The notes: generated by a model from the letters alone, not told the origin. A stretch of DNA of 64,000 nucleotides from Eikenella longinqua (GCF_001648355.1 NZ_LXSL01000018.1:38384-102383); one strand, 5' to 3'. Positions 52,312-62,207 are shown, counted from the stretch's first letter. A program made the numbers and translations.

Positions 52312-55300
52312 ATGAAGCCCCAAGCATTCCGCCCCCGTTTGTTAGTTTTGCTGCTTTCCGCCGCCTTTGCCCATATGCAGGCTGTGGCCGATTCGGCCGT
52401 AGCCAAGAACGATGGTGCGTCGCCCGCCGCCGGCGAGCTCGAAACCATCGAAATCAAAGGCCGCAGCCGCGACCAGCGCGGCGCAGACGATGTGTACCGC
52501 AAAAACGTGTCCAGCGTTTACGCCGGCCGCGAATACCTAGAACGCTACCGCACCGATGCCGCCGGCGACGTGTTCAAAGGCCTCAACGGCGTGTACAACA
52601 TGAATACCCGCAATGCGGGCAGCGCGATTACGCCCAATATACGCGGCATCAGCGGCAAAGGGCGCATCCCCGTTACCATCGACGGCACGGAGCAGACCGT
52701 GGACGTGTGGATGAACAACTACGGCATTGCCGACCGCAACTATGTCGATCCCGCCCTGTTTCGCAGCATCACGGTGGAAAAAGGCCCGGCCATGACGCGC
52801 GGGGTGAAATCCGGCGTGGGCGGCGCGGTGTCCATCCGCACCATCGAGCCTGCCGACATCATCCCCGAAGGCAAGAGCTGGGGCGTGGAGCTGAAAACCG
52901 AGTTTTCCAACAACACTGCCGAGCAGATTCAGAATTTCAACGACTACTTGGGCAAAGACTACCGCACCCTGCCCGGCAACCCCACTGCCGATGGCGCATC
53001 CGGCATGTTGGGAGGCGGCGTACCTTTCACCGGACTCAATTTCTATGGCTCGGATGCCGACAAACCACGCCAAAGCAGCCGTTTTAGCGAATTTAAAAAC
53101 GACCGTAACCTATTGTTCTCTAACGCCTTCAAACCGATGTTTCAGACGGCCTCATCGCCTACAGCGACCGCCGCAAAGGTACTTATTTCAGCGGCAAGCG
53201 CGGCGTGAGCAGGCTACCTGAATAATGCCATACAGCAGCGAATACAATATGCGGCGGCAGCGTTACGACATCGCCCCCGTGCAGGGTATCGATTCCGACA
53301 TCCGCAACCGCACCTACAAACTCGGCTACCAATGGCAGCCCGAAGGCAGCCGCTGGATAGACCTTAAAGCCGACATCTGGCGCGTGCGCACTAACAGCAC
53401 CCGCCACCAAAGCGGTGGCCCCGATTTGGCCGTGCCATACGGCGATGCCAAATACGATGCCTGGGCACGCTGCTTCCGCCACAACTTCCAGCCCGACCCC
53501 GCACGCGGCATCGCCAGCTGCCAAGAACTGATAGACGAAGGCTATGACCGCAACAATCCGCCCAACAACCCGCCCGTTATCGACGGCGCGAACACCGTAT
53601 TTTCCGGCGCGGTGCAAACCACCAAAGCCACCCGCACCGGCTTCAACATCAGCAACCGCATGCGCTTGAGCGACAATTTCAGCTTTACCCTTTCCGCCCG
53701 ACACCAATACGAGAAGCTGGATGAAAGCAGCGAAGTGGCGCAAAACGATAAAGACTTCTTCGGCATCATGGATGCCGTAACCGCGCTCACCAAGCTTACC
53801 GGCCTGCGCTCCGGACGGCGCAAGGAATGGGGTGCACAACTGAGTTTCGACTGGCGGCCGACCGAACGCCTGAAAATCGAAGCAGGCGTCCGCTACGACC
53901 GATTTTGGGCGTTCGACGACCTGCTCGCCCGCGCCCGCGCCAGCCGCAACCCCGCCTATTCCGTTACTTACAGTGCGGACGGCGGCGACGTGATCAGCGG
54001 TATCGCCCTGCCGTATCTGCAAGTGATGACGCCCGAAGAAATCGCCGCCTACAACCGCGCCCGCGCCGCCATCGCCGCCGACCCCGACAATTACGAACCC
54101 ATTTACCGCGAATTTGAGCAACGCTACGGCTTCTATCCCGACGAGAGCCTGTCGCGCCACGACCAAAACGGCAACACCGGCTATATCGACGGCAACGGTG
54201 ATTATCAGGCTTTCGATGAAAGCCGCACCGTACTTTACCGCCCGATGCGCCCCAAAATCGTGGAATACGGCAACCACAAATTCCACGGCCCGGCCTTTGA
54301 AAACGGCTTTTTCGACCAGCGCGTGAGCAACCCGCAGGGCAGGCAGGGCAGCTACTACCGCTACCTGCGTATCAGCCGCAGCGCCCGCTTCGGATATTAT
54401 CCCAATGACGACAACTATACGTTTGATTACGGTTATGAAGCCAGCCAATATTACGAAAACACCGATGATGACACTTCGCCTGATTACCGCACCCGCCGCA
54501 ACGATATTGCCAGCACGGATCTCACTGCCGAAGCCCATCATCTCTCTACCACGATAACGGGCGATGCCAACTTCCCGCCGGTGAAGCGCCTCAACGGCTC
54601 GGCTTGGTCGCCCATGGTCGCCCTCAGCTACGACCTGACCGACAACAGCCGCCTGCACCTGCGCTGGGCGCAAATGACGCGCTTCCCCAGCATCTACGAA
54701 GCCACCAATATGAGCTTCGGCGCGGTGTATTTGGATGCCATGCTGCCCTCGTTCGACCTCAAGCCCGAGCGCAGCACCAACTGGGAAGTCGGCTACACCT
54801 ATAACTTCGCCCCGTTGTGGAGAAAACTACGCGAAGGCGACGTACGGCTCACCTATTTCTCCAACACCATCAAAAACGTCATCGACACCGCCGCCAATAA
54901 AGACCTCATCCAATACGACCGCAAAATCACCCGAGGCATCGAGTTGCAAAGCCGCTTCGATTTCGGCCGCTTCTTCATGTCGCTTGGCGGTACTTATCGC
55001 TTGAAACAGCAAACCTGCGATGAAAACCTCTCCTTCGCCTACGATATGTACTACAACAGCGTGCCTGCTTGCATCGAAGGCGGCATCGGCGCGACGCGGT
55101 TTTATCAGTCCATCCAGCCCAAATATTCCCTTAACCTCGATTTGGGCGTGCGGCTGTTGGGCGAAAAACTCGAACTCGGCGTGCGCGGCATCCACCATAG
55201 CCGCCGCAGCAGCAAACAGCACGACCGGCTTATCGAACAAGGCATGGGGCATCTGCTCACTTCCACCGGTACGGCCTACCACTGGCGCGCCTCCACTGTG

Positions 55301-55456
55301 TGGGATGCCTACGCCCGCTACCGCATCGGCAGGCAATTCAGCCTCAACCTCGGCGTGAACAACCTCACCAACCGCTACTATCTCGACCCGATGAGCAACG
55401 TGCCCACCCCCGGCCCGGGCAGGACGGTAACGTTCGGCATCAAGGCCAGGTTTTAG
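52312..55456 (+). pseudogene. TonB-dependent outer-membrane receptor, broken
   Basis: A signal peptide (LLVLLLSAAFAHMQAVADS) is followed by a plug domain (LETIEIKGRSRDQRGADDVYRK, the TonB box region; TPNIRGISGKGRIPVTIDGTEQTVDVWMN) in one frame to about 53130. A lost A in an A-run there shifts reading; the next segment (DGLIAYSDRRKGTYFSGKRG) is in a second frame up to a TAA at 53223. The barrel then resumes in a third frame from 53225 (PYSSEYNMRRQRYDIAPVQG) to a C-terminal VTFGIKARF. About 100 residues seem missing at the second break, which coincides with a DUS (53211-53222). It would have imported iron-siderophore or heme. Confidence 0.8.
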
Positions 55457-55565
55457 CCGAGCATGAAGTAAAAGACTACCTGAAAAACGAAAGGGCGGTT
55501 TGAGCCGCCGGTTGGATGGTGTATGATAAATCGGCGGATGAAACAGCCGCTTAAGGAGGAAAACG

Positions 55566-55964
55566 ATGAATGCGAAACGGATGAAACCTATTTTTCAGGT
55601 AGCCTTTTGCGGCCTGCTGCTTGCGGGTTGCGCGATGACGCCGCAGCAGCGTGCGGCCTATGAGGCGGCGCGGGAGCGGGAGATGAAGCAGACGGCGGTG
55701 GCGCTGGCGGCGCAGTGCGATAGGCGTGCGGCGCAGCTGATTGCTTTGCAGCAGGAGGATTATCTGGGTGTGCCGGATGAGCAGAAGGCCAAGCTGCGGC
55801 TGGAATATGCGGACAAGGTGTCGGAGCCGGCGTTTCAGGCCTGCTACCGGATGGCTTGGGAGAATTTGGTGTATCGGGAGCGCTTGGCACAGCTGGAGAG
55901 GCGCGAGCGGCGGCGTGAGCTGGAGTGGATGATGTATCGGCCGTATTACCCGTATTGGTGGTAG
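55566..55964 (+). CDS. Small lipoprotein
   Basis: This 132-residue protein has a lipobox (CGLLLAGC, Cys at about residue 22) and a charged, helical, probably coiled mature part (EREMKQTAVALAAQCDRRAAQLIALQ ... LAQLERRERRRELEW) ending YRPYYPYWW. A DUS at 55594-55605 encodes FQVA inside the signal peptide. GGAGG lies 6 bases before the ATG. Family not recognised. Confidence 0.65.
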   Translation: MNAKRMKPIFQVAFCGLLLAGCAMTPQQRAAYEAAREREMKQTAVALAAQCDRRAAQLIALQQEDYLGVPDEQKAKLRLEYADKVSEPAFQACYRMAWENLVYRERLAQLERRERRRELEWMMYRPYYPYWW

Positions 55965-56139
55965 GGCGGGCTTGGAATTTTTCAGGTAGCCTGTGCCGGC
56001 CTTGTGCGGAGAGGTGTTCACCACCATAACAAAATCATCGGAATGCCCGGCGGCAGACGGCCGGGCATTTTGGTTTTCTTTTGCTTTTTAATTGCTTGTG
56101 AATGCTGGTGGATTTTGTTTGAATTCAATTGGGAATTGT

Positions 56140-56169
56140 TTGCATTTTGCTAGAGGGCGGGGATATAAT
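56140..56169 (+). promoter_or_regulatory. Sigma70-type promoter of the efe operon
   Basis: TTGCAT (56140-56145) and TATAAT (56164-56169) are separated by 18 bases, 36 bases before the efeU ATG. AATTCAATTGGGAATT just upstream is partly palindromic and might bind an iron regulator. Confidence 0.6.
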
Positions 56170-56205
56170 CGGGCAAGTTCAAGTTTATGTAAAGGAGCGG
56201 CAGCC

Positions 56206-57066
56206 ATGCTGATTGCCTTGTTGATTATGTTGCGCGAGGGCATTGAGGCGGCGCTGATTGTGGGCATTGTGGCCGGCTTTTTGAAGCAGGGCGGCTACCA
56301 GCGCATGATGCCGAAGGTGTGGCTGGGCGTGGTGCTGGCGGCGGGTATGTGTTTGCTGGCCGGCTGGCTGATTTATAAGGAAACCGGCGAGATTCCGCAG
56401 AAGCAGCAGGAGTTTGTGGTGGGCGTGATCGGCCTGGTGGCGGTGGCGATGCTCACTTATATGGTGCTGTGGATGCAGAAGGCTTCTAAGTCGATCAAAC
56501 AGCATTTGCAGCAGTCGGTTACGGCGGCGCTGAACCGGGGCAAGGGCCACGGCTGGGCGCTGGTGGGCATGGCGTTTCTGGCGGTGGCGCGCGAGGGCAT
56601 GGAGAGTGTGTTTTTCCTGCTGGCGGTGTTCAACCAGAGCCAGAGTGCGGCCATGCCGCTGGGCGCGGTGCTGGGGCTGGCGGCTTCGGTGGTGGTGGGC
56701 TGGCTGATTTACCAAGGCGGGGTGCGCATCAATTTGGCGCGCTTTTTCCGCTGGACGGGCATTTTCCTGATTTTTGTGGCCGCCGGGCTCACTGCCGGGG
56801 CGTTCCGCGCGCTGCATGAGGCGGGGGTGTGGAATGTGTGGCAGGTGAACCCGTTTGATTGGTCTTCGCCGATGCCGCTGGATTGGTCGGGCGTGCTGCA
56901 TGAGGATAGCCCGCTGGGCGTGCTGATGGGCGGCTTCTTCGGCTACACGCACCATCCGGTGCTGTCTGATTTTATTCTGTATTTTGCTTATCTGATTCCG
57001 GTGTTGTTTCTGTTTTTGCGCGGCAGCAAGCCAGCTGCCGCCGCTGCATCTTCTCCAACCCCTTAA
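56206..57066 (+). CDS. efeU: EfeU ferrous iron permease (FTR1 family)
   Basis: This 286-residue inner-membrane protein has seven hydrophobic helices and both REGxE iron-binding motifs: LREGIEAAL (residues 8-16) and AREGMESVFF (about 129-138). It transports iron after oxidation by EfeO/EfeB. AAAGGAG precedes ATG 56206. efeO follows 25 bases later. Confidence 0.92.
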   Translation: MLIALLIMLREGIEAALIVGIVAGFLKQGGYQRMMPKVWLGVVLAAGMCLLAGWLIYKETGEIPQKQQEFVVGVIGLVAVAMLTYMVLWMQKASKSIKQHLQQSVTAALNRGKGHGWALVGMAFLAVAREGMESVFFLLAVFNQSQSAAMPLGAVLGLAASVVVGWLIYQGGVRINLARFFRWTGIFLIFVAAGLTAGAFRALHEAGVWNVWQVNPFDWSSPMPLDWSGVLHEDSPLGVLMGGFFGYTHHPVLSDFILYFAYLIPVLFLFLRGSKPAAAAASSPTP

Positions 57067-57091
57067 GTTTTGCCATGTGAAAGGTCTTACT

Positions 57092-58279
57092 ATGAAGAAA
57101 CTGAATCTTACCGCCTTGGCCGTGTTTGCCGCTTTCGGTTTGGCCGCCTGCCAGCCGCCGGCTGCCGAAACTTCCGGCCAGCCTGCCGCTTCAGGCGCGT
57201 CTGCCGCTTCCGGTGCCGCCGCCACCCCCAATGCCGACGGCAGCTACAACATCGCGGTGAATGACCACGCCTGCGAGCCGATGGAAATGACCGTGCCCAG
57301 CGGCCAGGTAGTGTTCAACATCAAAAACAACAGCGCCCGCAAGCTGGAATGGGAAATCCTCAAAGGCGTGATGGTGGTGGATGAGCGTGAAAACATCGCC
57401 CCGACCCTGAGCGATAAGATGACCGTAACCCTGCTGCCCGGCGAATACGAAATGACCTGCGGCCTCTTGAACAACCCGCGCGGCAAGCTGGTGGTTACCG
57501 ACAGCGGCTTTAAAGAAACCGCTGGCGAAGCCGATATGGAAAAACTGGCACAGCCCCTGGCGGATTACAAAGTATACGTGCAAAACGAAGCCGATCAGCT
57601 GGTTACCAAAACCACCGCCTTCGTGAACGCCGTGAAAGCCGGCCGCACCGAAGAAGCCAAAGCCATGTTTGCCGACGTGCGCAGCCACTACGAGCGCATC
57701 GAGCCGATAGCCGAGCTGTTTAACGAGCTCGACCCGGCCATCGACGCCCGCGCCGACGACTTCAAGCTCGGCGAGAAAGATGAAGGCTTCGGCGGCTTCC
57801 ACCGCATCGAGCACTCCCTGTGGACGCTGAACACCACCAAAGGCATGGAGCCCGTGGCCGACAAACTCTTGGCCGACGTGCAGAAGCTGAAACAGGAAAT
57901 CGACATCCTCACCTTCCCGCCCACCAAAGTGGTAGGCGGCGCCGCCGTGCTGATTGAAGAAGTGGCCAACAGCAAAATCAGCGGCGAGGAAGACCGCTAC
58001 AGCCGCACCGACCTGAGCGACTTCCAAGCCAACGTGGAAGGCGCGCAGAAAATCGTTGAGCTCTTCCGCCCGATGATTGCCGAGAAAGACAAAGCCCTGC
58101 TGGAAAAAGTGGATGCCAACTTCAAACAGGTTACCGACATCCTCGCTAAATACCGCAACGACAAAGGCTTCGAGCCCTACGACAAGCTCACCGAAGCCGA
58201 CCGCAAAACCTTGCAGGCACCGATTAACACCCTGGCTGAAGACTTGGCCAAACTGCGCGGCATTCTCGGTTTGAACTAA
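57092..58279 (+). CDS. efeO: EfeO iron uptake lipoprotein/periplasmic protein (cupredoxin + M75)
   Basis: This 395-residue protein has a lipobox-like signal (FAAFGLAAC, Cys20), an N-terminal cupredoxin domain (residues about 48-135, Cys61 and Cys123) and the M75/imelysin domain with the metal motif HRIEH (237-241). It captures iron in the periplasm for EfeU. The combined cupredoxin-M75 layout is the full-length EfeO type. Cotranscribed with efeU. Confidence 0.93.
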   Translation: MKKLNLTALAVFAAFGLAACQPPAAETSGQPAASGASAASGAAATPNADGSYNIAVNDHACEPMEMTVPSGQVVFNIKNNSARKLEWEILKGVMVVDERENIAPTLSDKMTVTLLPGEYEMTCGLLNNPRGKLVVTDSGFKETAGEADMEKLAQPLADYKVYVQNEADQLVTKTTAFVNAVKAGRTEEAKAMFADVRSHYERIEPIAELFNELDPAIDARADDFKLGEKDEGFGGFHRIEHSLWTLNTTKGMEPVADKLLADVQKLKQEIDILTFPPTKVVGGAAVLIEEVANSKISGEEDRYSRTDLSDFQANVEGAQKIVELFRPMIAEKDKALLEKVDANFKQVTDILAKYRNDKGFEPYDKLTEADRKTLQAPINTLAEDLAKLRGILGLN

Positions 58280-58323
58280 TCAGCCCGAAATGTTTGACCC
58301 AGTTTAAAAAAGGGAATCCCGTT

Positions 58324-58389
58324 TTCAGGTAGCCTCTATCGTCCCAGAGGCTACCTGAAATTATTTTTAGCGCATCCAGGCTACCTGAA
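58324..58389. repeat. Three DUS between efeO and efeB
   Basis: TTCAGGTAGCCT (58324-58335) and AGGCTACCTGAA (58348-58359) form a stem, with a third copy at 58378-58389 just before the efeB ribosome-binding site. This may reduce efeB transcription relative to efeUO. Confidence 0.75.
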
Positions 58390-58411
58390 AACTTCCCCAG
58401 CAGGAGAAACC

Positions 58412-59707
58412 ATGCAACCCAACGACCAGCAACCCCAATCCCCCTCCAAACGCACCCTGTTCAAAGGCCTCGCCGTTGGCGCCGCAGCCGCCGGGCTCGC
58501 CGCCTGCGGCATGGGCAGTAAAGAGCAAAATGCCGAAAGCGGCTCCGCGCAAAACGGCGGCAACAGCCCCGAACACCACTCCAGCCAAAGCTTCCCCTTC
58601 TACGGCACCCACCAAGCCGGCATCACCACCCCGCACCAACAATTCGCCATCATGGCCGCCTTCGACGTGCTCGCCAAAACCCCCAAAGAACTCGAACACC
58701 TCTTCCGCGCCATCACCGCCCGCGCCGACTTCCTCACCAAAGGCGGCGAGCTGCAAGACGGCGACCCCAAACTCCCCCCGCAAGGCAGCGGCATCCTCGG
58801 CAAAGTCATCCGGCCCGACGGCCTCACCATCACCCTCAGCGTGGGCAACAGCCTGTTTGACGAACGTTTCGGCCTCGCCCCCCACAAGCCCAAACACCTC
58901 CAGGAAATGAAAGATTTCCCCAACGACAAACTGCAACGCGACTGGTGCGACGGCGACCTCAGCCTGCAAATTTGCGCCTTCACCCCCGAAACCTGCCAAA
59001 ACGCCCTGCGCGACATCATTAAAAACACCGCCCAATTCGCCGTCATCCGCTGGAGCATCGACGGCTTCCTGCCCAAGGCCGAGCCCGGCGCACTCGCCGC
59101 CCGCAACCTCTTCGGCTTCCGCGACGGCTCCGGCAACCCCGACGTATCCAAGCCCGAAACCGCCGACGCCGTCTTGTGGAGCGGCGTGGCCGAAAACAGC
59201 CGAGACGAGCCCGCCTGGGCCAAAAACGGCAGCTACCAAGCCGTGCGCCTCATCCGCCACTTCGTCGAATTTTGGGACCGCACCCCGCTGCAAGAACAGC
59301 AAACCATCTTCGGCCGCGAAAAATACAGCGGCGCCCCGCTGGGCATGAAAAACGAAGGCGACATCCCCAACTACGCTTCCGACCCCGAAGGCAAAACCCT
59401 TCCCGCTGACAGCCACATGCGCCTGGCCAACCCGCGCGACCCTGAATTCATGAAGCGGCACCTGCTCTATCGCCGCCCCTTCGACTACTCGCGCGGCCTG
59501 GCCAAATCCGGCCAGCTCGACGTCGGCCTCATTTTCATCTGCTATCAGGCCAACCTCGACGACGGCTTCATCTTCGTGCAGAAGCTGCTCGATTTCGAAC
59601 CGCTCGAGGAATACATCAGTCCCTTCGGCGGCGGCTACTTCTTCACCCTGCCCGGCGCCGAGCAGGGCGGCTACCTCGGCCAAAGCCTGCTGGCCAACGT
59701 ATTGTGA
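58412..59707 (+). CDS. efeB: EfeB deferrochelatase / dye-decolorizing peroxidase
   Basis: This 431-residue heme enzyme oxidises ferrous iron or extracts iron from heme in the periplasm. The catalytic GFRDG motif is at residues 235-239. The signal region (SKRTLFKGLAVGAAAAGLAACG) looks like a twin-arginine type with Lys-Arg, and also a lipobox. AGGAG lies 7 bases upstream. It completes the efeUOB operon. Confidence 0.93.
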   Translation: MQPNDQQPQSPSKRTLFKGLAVGAAAAGLAACGMGSKEQNAESGSAQNGGNSPEHHSSQSFPFYGTHQAGITTPHQQFAIMAAFDVLAKTPKELEHLFRAITARADFLTKGGELQDGDPKLPPQGSGILGKVIRPDGLTITLSVGNSLFDERFGLAPHKPKHLQEMKDFPNDKLQRDWCDGDLSLQICAFTPETCQNALRDIIKNTAQFAVIRWSIDGFLPKAEPGALAARNLFGFRDGSGNPDVSKPETADAVLWSGVAENSRDEPAWAKNGSYQAVRLIRHFVEFWDRTPLQEQQTIFGREKYSGAPLGMKNEGDIPNYASDPEGKTLPADSHMRLANPRDPEFMKRHLLYRRPFDYSRGLAKSGQLDVGLIFICYQANLDDGFIFVQKLLDFEPLEEYISPFGGGYFFTLPGAEQGGYLGQSLLANVL

Positions 59708-59717
59708 GGCAGCCAAA

Positions 59718-59823
59718 AGGCTACCTGAAAAATTTAGCTTCGCAGAAACTCGCGTTGCTCGTTTTCAGGTAGCCTTTTGGTTTTCAGGTAGCCCTTGCGC
59801 CCGGCTCAATCAGGCTACCTGAA
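59718..59823. repeat. Four DUS after efeB
   Basis: Copies at 59718-59729, 59764-59775, 59783-59794 and 59812-59823 alternate in orientation. The first two flank an AGCTTCGCAGAAACTCG sequence (59736-59763), making an extended palindrome that may end efeB transcription. Confidence 0.75.
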
Positions 59824-59905
59824 AAATCTTGGCATGGTCTTTCCGGGTATGGTGCTTTATCATCGCGGCAGACCGTTTTTTCACACTGTTTAAAGGGAGT
59901 TCGTC

Positions 59906-60607
59906 ATGCACAAAGTCACCCCCATTGCCACCCTGCTGTTGTGGGCAGGCGTTTCCGCCACCGCCCAGGCTTCGCCGCAGCAGCAATGCCTTGCCCTGAA
60001 AAACGCAGCCCTGCCCGACACCGCCATCACCAAAGCCGAATGGTCAAACGGCGAAATCGGCGCGGACAAAATGTCGTCGCTCACGGGTGGTTCAACAAGC
60101 AGCCAGCAGGCGAAACCGCACTGCATCGTCGAAGGCGAAATCGGCGCGCGCACGGGCGCGGACGGCAAGCATTACGGCACCAAATTCCAGCTTCGCCTGC
60201 CTGAAAACTGGAACGGCAATTTTCTGTTTCAAGGCGGCGGCGGGGTGGACGGCTTTGTCGCGCCGGCAGTCGGCAATATCCCCGTGCGCACTTCCACTGC
60301 CGCGCCTGCCCTGATGCGCGGTTATGCCGTGGTCAGCATGGACGGCGGACACCCGACACCCACGCCCGATTTCGGCGCAGACCAGCAGGCGCGGCTGGAT
60401 TTTGCCTACCAGTCCACCGGCAAAGTTACTGCCGTTGCCAAGGCTTTGATTCAAAAAATGTATGCCGCCGCCCCGCAGCACAGCTACTTCATGGGCTGCT
60501 CCAACGGCGGACGCGAGGCGATGATGGCCGCCCAGCGTTATCCTTTGGAATTTGACGGCGTGATTGCCGCCAACTGTGGGGAGGTGGTTATTTTTGCACT
60601 GGGATGA
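59906..60607 (+). pseudogene. Tannase/feruloyl esterase-family hydrolase, truncated
   Basis: A signal peptide (ATLLLWAGVSATAQA) precedes a domain with WNGNFLFQGGGGVDG and the catalytic serine in GCSNGGREAMMAAQ (about residue 200). The family normally continues with an Asp/His-bearing region of some 250 residues, but similarity stops at DGVIAAN (60574). The next 10 codons come from other sequence beginning TG. The catalytic triad is incomplete, so the protein is probably inactive. Confidence 0.8.
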
Positions 60608-61090
60608 CCGGAGGCGAAAAACGGCGGAAAACTTTATCAGGTGCGGATTTGAGCGAAGCTGGTGCGAGAAAAAACTTGCACCAGCTTTTGCTTTAGTTTG
60701 ATAAAAAATGCGTTATCTTTTGCACCAGAATGAGAGGGGATTGAGCACCTTCTAAAAGAGGTTTAAAAGGTTTTAAACCTGACGGCCGAACCGCTCACCA
60801 CAACCGATGCCTCCTATGTCTAATCCCTGTTAGCCAGCCGTTGCACAAAAAGCTACTCATGCTGTGAACTGGTGCCTAGCATCAACCTAAGCTCTCGGCA
60901 GCAGAAAAGGAGGTCGCGCTTTATACAGGATAAGTTTGAAACGTGAACTTATACACGGGCTTGTTTAAACTAATACGGCGTATAAGTTTAATTAAGCCAA
61001 ATAAAATCAGTCATATAAAAGATATTATGGCTGCCTGCTCAAAAATATAACTTGTACGCTAAATGCCACTCTCAAACTTGTACGGTTAAA
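60608..61090. other. Prophage left-end non-coding region
   Basis: No gene was recognised. The region holds a terminator-like stem (AAGCTGGTGC / GCACCAGCTT, 60656-60687, then TTTT). It also has four copies of AACTTRTAC: at 60946, at 60988 (reverse), at 61049 and at 61075, of which the first two form an inverted pair. Confidence 0.5.
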
Positions 61091-61933
61091 TCATTTTCGC
61101 TTGGCTAATTCGCGTTTCTTATTGGACAAGGAGGTGTATGCCTGCTCTAGCTCATCGTCGCTTAAATCTGCTTTGCTATCCACCTTAAATTTAGCCTTTA
61201 TGTGCCTCTTGAACCAAGTCTCCAGCTCGGGGATTTCTTTGAAGCTGGCATGGATATAGCGATACTTTCGGTTTCTCCACTCATCGCCCGGCAATTTTTT
61301 GCGGGCGTTTTTTTGTTTCATTAGGCGCCCCACGGTGGAACGGAGATAGTTGCAAGCATCATCAAACTGTTCCAACCGGAGCAAGCGGTAACTGGGAATT
61401 TTCATGCGGCGGTTAAAGGCTGTCCAGACCGCTTTATGGCCTCTAGGCTTTTGTTTTACGCTGCTCTCGATGACCACTATGTCATCGACTAGTTTTTGTA
61501 TCGTGGATGCTTGCTCATCTGTGATGTGTCCCTTGCCGGGTTTAACCTCTGCCACCGTTTTGCTGACGTGTTTAGTCGTGTTTATGTTGTTGATGGTTGA
61601 GCCGTTGCCAGCAATCACACTATTGGACATGGTATTGCCGCTAATCATCTGCTCTGCCAATCTTTCGCCTTCGCGCCTAGTTTGTTCGGCCAAAGATTCG
61701 GCTTGAGCCGGATTGCGTTGATTAAACAACACATACATTACATCCACGCCTAAGCTGCCCATCCGCACCAAAATATTAGACGGAATATTGCTTTTCGCTA
61801 TTTCGTAAGTCCTTAATGTATTTCTAGTTATATCTATTTCTCTAGCGAAATCCGCTTTAGAGTACCCCAAGCGAACTCGCTCCGAAATCAGGCGATCTGC
61901 CACTTCTTCCATCATTGCATTTTCGTCAGACAT
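61091..61933 (-). CDS. Phage XRE-family regulator with ORF6C-like C-terminus
   Basis: This 280-residue protein has an N-terminal helix-turn-helix (RVRLGYSKADFAREIDITRNTL, about residues 20-41), a middle linker with NNINTTKHVSKTV, and a C-terminal domain (HKAVWTAFNRRMKIPSYRLL) like the phage ORF6C family. It is probably the prophage repressor, bound at the palindrome directly upstream of its start (61946-61978). Its position and leftward direction match transposable-phage repressors. GGAG precedes the ATG. Confidence 0.75.
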   Translation of the reverse strand: MSDENAMMEEVADRLISERVRLGYSKADFAREIDITRNTLRTYEIAKSNIPSNILVRMGSLGVDVMYVLFNQRNPAQAESLAEQTRREGERLAEQMISGNTMSNSVIAGNGSTINNINTTKHVSKTVAEVKPGKGHITDEQASTIQKLVDDIVVIESSVKQKPRGHKAVWTAFNRRMKIPSYRLLRLEQFDDACNYLRSTVGRLMKQKNARKKLPGDEWRNRKYRYIHASFKEIPELETWFKRHIKAKFKVDSKADLSDDELEQAYTSLSNKKRELAKRK

Positions 61934-61945
61934 GGTATCTCCAGT

Positions 61946-61978
61946 GTAAATAAATTTGACATGGTCAAATTTATTTAC
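61946..61978. promoter_or_regulatory. 33-bp perfect palindromic operator
   Basis: GTAAATAAATTTGAC (61946-61960) and its exact reverse complement (61964-61978) flank a 3-base centre. It lies 12 bases upstream of the repressor ATG and about 80 bases before the rightward frame at 62061, so it could control both directions. Confidence 0.85.
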
Positions 61979-62060
61979 TAATATTCGTGCAAATAGTGAT
62001 GAAACATCTTTGGTGCTTCATTTAAGTTGTTAAATTTAGCCTAGAAATTGAGCGTATTTT

Positions 62061-62207
62061 ATGAACTCTGAAAAAATCTATCAAGAGCTAAACAAGCGGG
62101 GCTACAAGGGATTGAAAACGAAGTCTATGTGCGGCTGGTCACGCCTTTGGGCAGCTACTGGGCCGAGCCTGCGCTGGGCAGCCGCTTGCACGAATTGCGC
62201 CGCATGA
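62061..62207 (+). pseudogene. Fragment of an early phage gene
   Basis: ATG 62061 begins a reading frame (MNSEKIYQELNKRGYKGLK) divergent from the repressor, where a Ner/Cro-type gene would lie. Similarity is lost after about 18 residues, where the gp46 sequence starts in another frame, so the gene was fused to late-module sequence by deletion. The identity is uncertain. Confidence 0.35.

Noticed and set aside
53183..54673. Long leftward frame opposite the TonB receptor
   Set aside because: Antisense of clear beta-barrel coding sequence; the pattern is not protein-like.
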